From NCBI GenBank assembly GCA_017303615.1, contig JAFLCK010000001.1, positions 1-64,000 on the forward strand: a stretch of DNA of 64,000 nucleotides. Reading direction: 5' to 3'. A program made the translations under genes and the position numbers. Source of the DNA: Obscuribacter phosphatis_A (GTDB taxonomy: Bacteria > Cyanobacteriota > Vampirovibrionia > Obscuribacterales > Obscuribacteraceae). The notes beneath the pieces are model-generated. The model ran no database searches. It was given only the letters and a program-made list of their open reading frames with translations, and was not told the origin of the DNA. Positions 43,729 through 50,908 of the stretch are shown piece after piece (position 1 is the stretch's first letter; each line of letters opens with the position of its first letter).

Positions 43729-44688
43729 ATGTTAGCTAATCTTCGTTTCAGAGGACCACTGGGTCGAATCAAGCGGCCTGAGCCGGAATTTCAAGGTACA
43801 AGTCGGCGCGCCATAAACTATTTGCCTGGTCGAAACTTGTCGCCGAAAGTCGGTTTGAATTTTTCCTTTTCCAATAGACAGCCTATTTTGCCGCAGTTGG
43901 TCAATATTGAGGCTGAGAAGCTATCGGGCTGTATAAAGATGGAGTCAGGTCGCTATAAGTCTCGCTCGGCCGCTCTAATTTACAAGGGGAGGGTGATTGC
44001 CTGTGTTTACGGCAGCAAGTCTCGATCTGAACAAGTCTTTGGACCGGAAGCCTATAGTCTGATGATGAGCGAGATGAACTCGGTAAGTAGCGAAGTTGTG
44101 AGCTATGTACTCGCTGATGAACTGGTTGAATCGGCTGCTGCCATGTTTCATGGCGGGGTGATTAGCCCTGCGCCCGCCCAGGACAAACTTGAGTCGCTTG
44201 CCGGTTGCATGCAATATATTCATGATCTTGAATCGCCCGGTTCAGTTGCCGTGCTAGATGAAGCCGGTCAGCCGGTCTGCTTCCTCTACCTTTCCGGTGG
44301 CTCTTTGCTGGGAATGAATTCGTTGAATGCGCAAGTCAAAGATAAAGATATGCGGTCTCTAAAGCGTTATATTCAAAGACATAAAGCTCAGATTATGGCT
44401 AATTCCCTAGTCACCGCCAGTAGTGCTGCCGAGACTTTGACTTTCAGTCTCCTTGGTCAGAGTGCGCCAGCGGTTTCTGCGCAGAGGGGGCGCGGAGTCT
44501 GCAGTGTGACTGAATTGGAAGCTGTCAGAGACGCGGCTAATCTTGTCGGTGTCTATTCTTTTAAACCGACTGAAGCGGCTCGTGAGGTGCGCTCTGATCG
44601 GTTTATTAGCCGCAGAGATCTTTCTGCTAAAAAGACGACGATAGGCTTTAGCGTTGATACCAGTTTCGGTATCAATCCGAATGCTTGA
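43729..44688 (+). CDS. DUF4388-like hypothetical protein
   Basis: 319 residues from the ATG at 43729, which has GGAG five bases upstream; a TTG at 43687 is less likely. The part from about residue 60, LSGCIKMESGRYKSRSAALIYKGRVIACVYGS, resembles the opening of DUF4388/PatA-N domains, which pair a small-molecule or protein-binding fold with response regulators. A second copy of that theme may lie near residue 180 (GSVAVLDEAGQPVCFLYLSGG). No other domain is recognised. A terminator follows 16 bp after the stop. Confidence 0.5.
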   Translation: MLANLRFRGPLGRIKRPEPEFQGTSRRAINYLPGRNLSPKVGLNFSFSNRQPILPQLVNIEAEKLSGCIKMESGRYKSRSAALIYKGRVIACVYGSKSRSEQVFGPEAYSLMMSEMNSVSSEVVSYVLADELVESAAAMFHGGVISPAPAQDKLESLAGCMQYIHDLESPGSVAVLDEAGQPVCFLYLSGGSLLGMNSLNAQVKDKDMRSLKRYIQRHKAQIMANSLVTASSAAETLTFSLLGQSAPAVSAQRGRGVCSVTELEAVRDAANLVGVYSFKPTEAAREVRSDRFISRRDLSAKKTTIGFSVDTSFGINPNA

Positions 44689-44703
44689 CAGAGCGGCAAA
44701 AGT

Positions 44704-44721
44704 TCGCCAAAGTTCTGGCGA
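44704..44721 (+). terminator. Probable terminator of the 43729 gene
   Basis: TCGCCA at 44704-44709 pairs with TGGCGA at 44716-44721 and is followed by GGTTTTGTATTT. It lies between two convergent genes. The stem is short, so termination may be incomplete. Confidence 0.5.
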
Positions 44722-44780
44722 GGTTTTGTATTTCTAAATTTCGCTCTCTATAGGAGTCGTCCTCTTTGAGAGTCTATGCC

Positions 44781-45671
44781 CTAGAGGTTTTTGAGACGAT
44801 AGGTCCAGCCTTCGGTTAAAACTTCTAGGGCATCGGCGGCAAAAGGGTCTTCGAAATGCTCTGGACTGACTGCATAGACAGCCGTTGCATAGCAGGCAAG
44901 CAAGGCTTCGATAGCTTTGTCTGAGTGCAGAAAATTATGCATCAGATTGCGCTGGTTGATAATTAGAGCCGGGAAGTCTTTGAATGTGAGAGCTTTTCTC
45001 TCTTTGATTTTGGTGAGATTATGAACTAATTTCTCTCGACGCAGTTCGTCTTTGTCTCGAGACTGATCGCCCTTGTCTTTGCTTTCATAGCTTATATCTT
45101 GCAGCTTTAGAAAGGTCATAGTTGACTGGGGGCAGACTTCCATGACTGCGCAGCCGAAAGGGATCGGATCTTGCATCGGGCGCACGAAGTAGCGCGCCGG
45201 ATCTAGGGTGGCAAGAAAGCGAATGGCGTGGTGCGTCTGATGCAGTCTGGATGGGTTGCTGCGCTTGAGAGGGCTGGCTGCGGTAGCACCACTGGCAGTG
45301 TCGGTTATGCGCTTTGGTTCTTTGGCGAATTCTTTGGCTATGGCAAGAAACTCGTCATAAGGCGTAAAGACCAGGTCTTCCACTATCTGATGCCATTCTT
45401 CATAGTTTTTCTTGAGTTTCTTTTGAGCAAGAAAATCAAGAAACTTTTGCGGTAGTGAAAGTGGGCAGTTTACACCCAGAGCTTCGATTGTTTTGTAAGC
45501 GGCGAGATCCTTAGCCAGCAGATGCGAGCCGGTTTTCTTGACTTCGATTATTTCCAAGCCAAGATTAGAAGTGCGTCCTACCACAAGCCAGGTCTCGGTC
45601 GGGTTTTCTTTGCTGCCGCTGAGGTCGGCGCCTGCCAATACTTTGTCGGTTTTCTCAGCTTTTGCGGTCAT
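44781..45671 (-). CDS. DUF429-like predicted nuclease-fold protein
   Basis: 296 residues from the ATG at 45671, with GGAG eight bases upstream; another ATG six codons earlier lies over that site. Features of DUF429 (RNase H-like fold): VLAGADLSGSKENPTETWLVVG at the start, where the first acidic residue sits, GVNCPLSLP in the middle, CAVMEVCPQSTM and the C-terminal helix SDKAIEALLACYATAVYA with the last acidic residue, ending in LTEGWTYRL. A Lys/Asp-rich insertion follows the EVCP block. Function of DUF429 is not established; a nucleic-acid role is inferred from fold. Confidence 0.68.
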   Translation of the reverse strand: MTAKAEKTDKVLAGADLSGSKENPTETWLVVGRTSNLGLEIIEVKKTGSHLLAKDLAAYKTIEALGVNCPLSLPQKFLDFLAQKKLKKNYEEWHQIVEDLVFTPYDEFLAIAKEFAKEPKRITDTASGATAASPLKRSNPSRLHQTHHAIRFLATLDPARYFVRPMQDPIPFGCAVMEVCPQSTMTFLKLQDISYESKDKGDQSRDKDELRREKLVHNLTKIKERKALTFKDFPALIINQRNLMHNFLHSDKAIEALLACYATAVYAVSPEHFEDPFAADALEVLTEGWTYRLKNL

Positions 45672-45854
45672 TGAATCGGCTCCTGACAAGGCTCTTGTTT
45701 TGCTTCAGGTAGTAAAACTGAAAACAGAGCTATTATAGTAATTCTTGTCCTGCAAAGGCGGCAGGTGCGCTTTGCCCTTTATATCAGTTGAGGGTTATAC
45801 AAAGCTAGGCTGACCGTTCCTATAGAATTTAAATGCGCAGCTGTTGAGGTCTTT

Positions 45855-48275
45855 ATGTCAGGCGATAAACCAAGAGTAGGTGTGCTTTATCCGATAGCCC
45901 GGCTGCTCGAAGCAATGGCCGGCAATAGTCAGGTTAAGTCTAGGAAGATCAGGGCTTGGTACGACGTTGTCTGGGGAATGCTCTCGGGTGAAATTTCAGT
46001 CGGTGATCGCGCTCCTGTTAGAAATACACCGCCCTGGGTCACACTTGAAGTGGTTCACGGAGGGTTTGCCACCGGTCGATTTCTTGCCGGTGGCGAAGTT
46101 TGTCAAGCTGAAAGAGCGAAGTATGCCGAGGTCATTTCCAAGTCTGGCGGTGAATTTCCAGGTCATCCAGACACTGCCGCAATTCGAACGGCCCTTAATA
46201 GCTACTTCCTTGAAGAGGGCGGTGCTCAGGAATTGTCCGATCTTTTGACGGCAAAGCGCTACCGTCTGCTCGTGCCTGAGCATGGTGCTTTACTGGCGGC
46301 TTGTTATTTAGTAGAGAAGGGCGAAGTCGACCGCGCTCACGACCTTATCGATAAGTTGGTGCCTTTCTTTTCCGAACTGGCTTTCTATCCGGTGGTCGGT
46401 ATCTGTGGCGATACAAGTCAGATGCTCAGCGGTGATCTTTTTTCGGTAAGAACATGTTTTGATTTGAGTCGTAAGTTCGCCAGTATTGGTGAGCCTGCCG
46501 ATCTAAAGCTAATGAGAAAAGTGCTCTCTTCTCTGCCTTTGTATGACCAAATGGTGGCTCTCTTGCTTGAAACTGTTGTCGGCGAGGCACCGAATTTTGT
46601 TGTTGACAGCAATGGTTTAGTGCATGATGAATTTAGGCAACCCTTGGTGCGTGGCGGCGAACCTCTTCAAAAAGCCGATGCAGATTGGTTTGTTCGTGCC
46701 AGCAAACTACTACCTCTGTGTGTCTCTGGTTTTCCTCAACTGAAGTCTCTTAAGTATGAGAAATCAATTAAGCATAAGCTTTTCTTGTGCTTCAAAGACT
46801 TTGTGGAAAATCGCCAGGCAAAGCGCATCAAACCATCTTGGCTTAAGTCGCTATTGGCTGCCTATATTTATAAGAATGGACTACCCGGCAGTGAGAAACT
46901 AAAGACACTTAGAGCTAAGCAGGCTGAGCAAGCCTCTCTGCGTCCTCACTTTCAGTACGGAAAGATTTTGGCGGCTCGACTTGAGAAGTTTGATCCTGAG
47001 GGCGGTTTGACCTCCGCTGATTTAGATAGACTTCTTTCTCCGGTAGTTGATGACGAACTCTCTTGTTTTGCACCAGAGCCTGCGCCGGAAGAGAAACTAG
47101 CATTTCCCAGTTATTTTGCTGCGTGGCTGCGTCAGGGTTTGGCGATGCCTCTAGCCGGTCTTATTGAGGCTGGTCTTGTCACTTCTAGTGAGGCGTTTGG
47201 TCGATTTCTACCCGAGCTGACCGGCCTCACCCTAGTGCGCACTTTGTCTGATGACAGGCTTGCCAGCTTGTATCTAGCCTTATACGGCGCATTTAGAAAG
47301 AGGCGCTCGCTCTTGCTGCTTAACTATCAAAGTCAGGTGCGCTTTGCTGAGCTACCCTGGGTTGCAGCTTTGTCTCCCTTTATTTCAGATATAGCCTCAG
47401 AAGAGGCTCTTAAGGCATCTGCTAAAGAAGCACTTGCCGATTCTCTCTCTTTGCTGCTCAATAATTTCCCCTATTCTATCTTGCCAAATAAAGTAGTAAC
47501 CGAGCTTCTTTCTCTCACTGCTGCGGCTGGTCTTAAGGTGCCTCTGCTCTATGAGCTGGCTGCCGATATCTTTATGGGCAGTTTCAGTGAGAAGTTTTTG
47601 TTTGCTGCAAAAGATGCCGCCCAATTGCTAGAGGGGTCATTGTATGAAAGATACTACGGCATTGATTATGCTGAAATCAGAAGTATAGCCTCTCCTAAAC
47701 TGAGCGAAGGTGCTAGGCTGTCGGAAGAGTTCGGCAGAGTTTGCGTTCGCATGGCTGGTCTGGAAAAGAGACAGGGCTGGGGCAGTAGTGCTGATAATGG
47801 TCGCGTTATCGAGCAGGCGCAGATTGTCACCACTCACAATATGGCTTCTTTAATTATTGCTCTAGATCTTGAGTTTGATGAGCGGCTGCATCTAGAGACC
47901 ATGGTGCAGACTGCTTTTGTTGCTATTGTTCGTCTGTTGTCGAGGAAAGTAGATAACTGGCGCGCTGATTTACATCGAATCAAGAATGCCGCCTATGGCT
48001 TCAGACAAATCGTTCTTTATCTTTCTCTGTTGCAGAGCCGGGGCGCTTCGATTGAGCCTTGTTTACAGTTTATGGAAGAGCATTTGTCGATGCTCTCTGA
48101 ACGTGTCAATCAGAAAGATATCAAAGATAGATTGTCTCCAATTTTGATTGGCTTGAGAGATGTTTCGGCGGGACAAGTTTTCGATAGTGCGGGTAGCACT
48201 GCCGGTGGTGGTAGGCGCTTCCTTGGTTGGTCAACAGAGAAGCACTGGTTATGCAAAGTCTCGCTCTCGAAATAA
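45855..48275 (+). CDS. Large hypothetical protein, 806 residues
   Basis: A GAGG site precedes the ATG. The chain is soluble and largely helical, rich in Leu and Ala, and lacks signal peptide, membrane segments or nucleotide-binding motifs. Two parts can be told apart: residues 1-190 (YPIARLLEAMAGNSQVKSRK, then KRYRLLVPEHGALLAACYLVEKGEVDRAHDLIDKLVPFF), and a longer helical-solenoid-like region with many L-x-x-L pairs to the end. It resembles no family I know. It is followed by tRNA-like genes on the other strand. Confidence 0.6.
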   Translation: MSGDKPRVGVLYPIARLLEAMAGNSQVKSRKIRAWYDVVWGMLSGEISVGDRAPVRNTPPWVTLEVVHGGFATGRFLAGGEVCQAERAKYAEVISKSGGEFPGHPDTAAIRTALNSYFLEEGGAQELSDLLTAKRYRLLVPEHGALLAACYLVEKGEVDRAHDLIDKLVPFFSELAFYPVVGICGDTSQMLSGDLFSVRTCFDLSRKFASIGEPADLKLMRKVLSSLPLYDQMVALLLETVVGEAPNFVVDSNGLVHDEFRQPLVRGGEPLQKADADWFVRASKLLPLCVSGFPQLKSLKYEKSIKHKLFLCFKDFVENRQAKRIKPSWLKSLLAAYIYKNGLPGSEKLKTLRAKQAEQASLRPHFQYGKILAARLEKFDPEGGLTSADLDRLLSPVVDDELSCFAPEPAPEEKLAFPSYFAAWLRQGLAMPLAGLIEAGLVTSSEAFGRFLPELTGLTLVRTLSDDRLASLYLALYGAFRKRRSLLLLNYQSQVRFAELPWVAALSPFISDIASEEALKASAKEALADSLSLLLNNFPYSILPNKVVTELLSLTAAAGLKVPLLYELAADIFMGSFSEKFLFAAKDAAQLLEGSLYERYYGIDYAEIRSIASPKLSEGARLSEEFGRVCVRMAGLEKRQGWGSSADNGRVIEQAQIVTTHNMASLIIALDLEFDERLHLETMVQTAFVAIVRLLSRKVDNWRADLHRIKNAAYGFRQIVLYLSLLQSRGASIEPCLQFMEEHLSMLSERVNQKDIKDRLSPILIGLRDVSAGQVFDSAGSTAGGGRRFLGWSTEKHWLCKVSLSK

Positions 48276-48350
48276 TGTCTTTTGTTTTTTAGCTGTTTTA
48301 TTTCATTTGATTCTATTGTCCTTTTGTCTTGCCGTCTGTTTCTATAGATA

Positions 48351-48435
48351 TGGCGGGTACGGTATGGACTCGAACCTACAACCCTTTCGGGCACCCGTTT
48401 TCAAGACGGGTTGCTTTCCAATTCGCTTCGTACCC
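48351..48435 (-). tRNA. Atypical tRNA-Ser-like (anticodon TGA)
   Basis: On the minus strand the acceptor GGGTACG pairs perfectly with CGTACCC, followed by G-CCA encoded. Anticodon stem CCCGT/ACGGG holds the loop CTTGAAA (anticodon TGA). A long variable arm, CCC GAAA GGG, fits a class II (Ser) tRNA. Odd features: position 8 is A rather than U, the D-stem is only about two pairs (GC/GC), and the T-stem GTAGG/CCATAC needs one bulged A. It lies one base downstream of a second tRNA-like gene. It may be functional, divergent or decaying. Confidence 0.62.
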
Positions 48436-48436
48436 A

Positions 48437-48508
48437 TGGCGCGCCGCGCAGGAATCGAACCTGCTCCTACAACTTTGGAGGAAGTTTGGACACCATGTCC
48501 TGCGACGC
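48437..48508 (-). tRNA. Atypical tRNA-like gene with six-base anticodon loop
   Basis: 72 bases on the minus strand. Acceptor GCGTCGC pairs with GCGGCGC (one T-G), followed by G-CCA encoded. T-arm GCAGG TTCGATT CCTGC is normal. The D-arm GGAC ATGGT GTCC has a five-base loop. The anticodon stem AACTT/AAGTT closes a six-base loop, CCTCCA, so the anticodon cannot be set with confidence; Gly-like TCC and Trp-like CCA are both readable. Its CCA end is one base from the 5' end of the Ser-like tRNA. Confidence 0.55.
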
Positions 48509-48934
48509 AGAAATAAGAGATGAAGGGAATAACCTGCATCTTTTGCTGAATTTTGCGCTTTTGCTAGGCGCTAATTATTTGATTTCTGAACGCCAGAAGT
48601 GTACGCACAGAATCAAGTACTTGTGCGGCTTCGCCGAGACATGACCGAGCGGCGGTGAAAGTCTATTTTGAGAAATTTGATAAAGCATTTTGCAGTACTC
48701 CAGACGAGGTAAAACATTCGAGCAAAGCTGACCGGCGCCAGGAGCGGCTCCGATTCTCGATTTTACCTGTGGAGACTAACGTAAACACTGTTCTAGACCC
48801 GTTTGTTTAACTGGTTCACAAAGCTGTTTGCTTTTACTTCTATGTTTTATTTGTAGCACATAGCCGCAAGTTTGCAAAGTGAAATTGCAAATGTACAAAC
48901 TAAGTCTTTAGCTTATTTAGAGGGGATTCTTGTC
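48509..48934. other. Gap between tRNA-like genes and second caspase
   Basis: 425 bp with no coding frame of note. It holds the hairpin at 48694-48777, and a GC-rich patch at 48628-48660 (GCGGCTTCGCC and GAGCGGCGGTG) that might be part of the same transcript. No T-arm (TTCRA) or other standard RNA motif was found in it. Confidence 0.4.
48694..48777. ncRNA. Imperfect long hairpin, candidate structured RNA
   Basis: Arms 48694-48722 and 48756-48777 pair in four blocks (AGT, CTCCA, AGGTAAAA, TCGAG with their complements), 21 pairs in all, interrupted by small internal loops. The 33-base apical part holds GGAG CGG CTCC. No T-run follows on either strand, so it is not a simple terminator. The strand is undecided. 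It lies in the 425-bp gap between the tRNA-like genes and the caspase gene. Confidence 0.4.
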
Positions 48935-50779
48935 TTAGTTTTGAAATACACCTTTAATCTCGGTGATTCCTTGATTCTTACTTTCCGGGTTCTGCGACCA
49001 AGTACTGGTATCACTATCGGTGATCATATAAATGCCTGGTTTGAGAACAACATCGGGCTCACAGAGCCAATAGGCATTAGGGACGCCGCCCTGTCCAGGG
49101 GCGGTATGGGTGCGCCACGGTCCGTAAATTGTACCGTCCTGGTGCACTAAGCCAATCTCGCCTGGATCTTGTCCATGTGCGTCGTTCCAGTGATAATTCA
49201 TCATATTGGTCACCAAAAGTGGTGCTTTTATGCTAAACCAAGTGGGGCGACTGGGTCGATTGAAAACGGCGGCAATATTGCCGTTATTGAAGACCGAAGC
49301 GACCGGTTCGTGCTTTATGCTTGCTAGAGTTGTCTTGTTCTGATTGACCGGTGCTACCTTGATTTTTACTATGCCGGCATTGCCTGAAAGGTCGTTCTGC
49401 GACCAGGTGGACGGATCGCTGTCAATTACTGTATAGCTGCCTGGCGCTATGGTCACCATCGGCTCGCATTCCCAATAGGCGTCGGGCACTCCCCCTTGTC
49501 CCGGTTTGCCTTCGGTTTGAAATGGTCCATAAGTCGTGCCGTCCGCGCGCCTTAAACTGAGTGTTCCGGGTGTTTTACCTCGCCCTTCGTTCCAGTGATA
49601 GCTGACCATATAGGTAACAAGCGCCGGCCCCTCAAGCTCAAAGCGGCAGGGTTTGCTTGGACCATTAAAGACTCTATAAATGTTGCCGTTGTTGAGCACA
49701 GTCTTAGGCGGCAGCGCACGTTCTTTTGAAGGCGCGGTAGATTCAATCTGCGATGTCGGGTGTCCGCCTGATGCTGGTTTATTGACGCTTGTCGTAGCCA
49801 TATCGAGAGAATCTGGTACGTCAAGACCGGCTCTTGGTGCAGTCGGCGGCGCCGCCAGGCATAATTCGCTGCCGTCCCAGCGGCTTTTCATCTCTGGGCT
49901 CTGCATATGACCGCGGTCACGCAAGACTTCGTTTTCCACAGAGTCTTTCATGTTCTGAAAGGCTGCACCAAGGGGTGTTTTGCGGCCGTTTTGTTTGAGC
50001 GCTTCAATAAGCCTGTAAGTGAAGACACTGTTTTGATAGTTCTTACTTTCCCATGACACTTGGTCTGGTTTACTGGAAGCGATTACCAGTTGTCCGGTGC
50101 CGGCCACCACCGCCGAGGCGCTGACGTTGGCTGTTCTAGTCAAGCCCTTGCTATCGGTTGATGCGGCGCCGCTATGGCAGGCATCTAGAATAATAACCAC
50201 TCTTTCGCAATGCACTCTGGCTTTGATGATGCGCATCAAATCTTGTATGGGAATGCCTGTGGCATAGAGTGATTCTTTGTCGGTATCATGGGCGACAATA
50301 TAGTTGACGCCGCCCACGTCTAAGTCGGCGGGGCTGCCGTGACTGCTGATATAGACCACCACTAAGTCGTCGGGATGAGCCACCCGGGGCAGCCAGCGGT
50401 CACCAATCGTGGCTAGAATATTGGCGCGTGTGGCTTTCTCATTGGTAAGTAAGCGCACATGGTCTTTACTGAAGCACCCGGGACCAACAAGAAAGTTGTA
50501 AAAGTCGGTGGCATCTTTTGCCGGATACTTTAGATTGATTGATTTGTCGGCAAATTGGCTGATGCCCACTACAAGCGCCCATTTGTCTTTGATAGGGCGC
50601 TCTTGTACCGGCTGGCTTTGCCTGGTGGGCGGCGTCGCTGCCATAGCGGGCAATATAGCGGTAAAGGCGGGGGCGAGCAAGAATACTGCAGAGGCAAACA
50701 AGATTACTGCAGAGGCAAATAAGATTACTGGCGCCTGCGCCCTTGCTCTTAACCCATCAGACTTAGATATTTTGCCCAT
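48935..50779 (-). CDS. Secreted caspase-like (C14) peptidase with two C-terminal repeat modules
   Basis: 614 residues. A hydrophobic signal or anchor spans residues 16-48, including ILFASAV twice. The C14 domain covers about 64-310: KWALVVGISQFADKSINLKYPAKDATDF, catalytic His147 (YISSHGSP) and Cys201 (ILDACHSGAAS). It is close in sequence to the C14 domain of the 33995-36445 protein (same DKWALVVGIS and QVSWESKNY blocks). Residues 361-465 and 497-604 are two copies of one module (N-N-G-N-I near the start, S-Y-H-W-N or N-Y-H-W-N, then PGQGGVP(D/N)AYW and DS-x-STWSQN). The module is unknown to me and may bind a wall or surface ligand. Confidence 0.85.
   Translation of the reverse strand: MGKISKSDGLRARAQAPVILFASAVILFASAVFLLAPAFTAILPAMAATPPTRQSQPVQERPIKDKWALVVGISQFADKSINLKYPAKDATDFYNFLVGPGCFSKDHVRLLTNEKATRANILATIGDRWLPRVAHPDDLVVVYISSHGSPADLDVGGVNYIVAHDTDKESLYATGIPIQDLMRIIKARVHCERVVIILDACHSGAASTDSKGLTRTANVSASAVVAGTGQLVIASSKPDQVSWESKNYQNSVFTYRLIEALKQNGRKTPLGAAFQNMKDSVENEVLRDRGHMQSPEMKSRWDGSELCLAAPPTAPRAGLDVPDSLDMATTSVNKPASGGHPTSQIESTAPSKERALPPKTVLNNGNIYRVFNGPSKPCRFELEGPALVTYMVSYHWNEGRGKTPGTLSLRRADGTTYGPFQTEGKPGQGGVPDAYWECEPMVTIAPGSYTVIDSDPSTWSQNDLSGNAGIVKIKVAPVNQNKTTLASIKHEPVASVFNNGNIAAVFNRPSRPTWFSIKAPLLVTNMMNYHWNDAHGQDPGEIGLVHQDGTIYGPWRTHTAPGQGGVPNAYWLCEPDVVLKPGIYMITDSDTSTWSQNPESKNQGITEIKGVFQN
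50678..50730 (-). repeat. 21-bp tandem repeat in a signal sequence
   Basis: Two 21-base units (50678-50698 and 50699-50719), differing by one base, and a third partial unit to 50730. They encode the repeated ILFASAV of the hydrophobic N-terminus of the caspase-like protein. Copy number could change in steps of seven residues without breaking the frame. Confidence 0.8.
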
Positions 50780-50908
50780 CTTTACCTCAGCTGCTGGCTG
50801 ACCGTCAGCACGTATTTTGCCAATAGTTTGGCAGAGGCGCCGGGCGCGGCCATCATGCTAAAGAGCTAGAGCTTTGGACTGATATCTATATAGAGCTTTA
50901 GGTAAGTC

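Noticed and set aside
48160..48516. 118-codon plus-strand frame running through the tRNA-like genes
   Set aside because: Explained by the structured tRNA sequences on the other strand.
48620..48680. GC-rich patch that recalls the D-arm of a class II tRNA
   Set aside because: No T-arm, anticodon stem or matching acceptor could be found.
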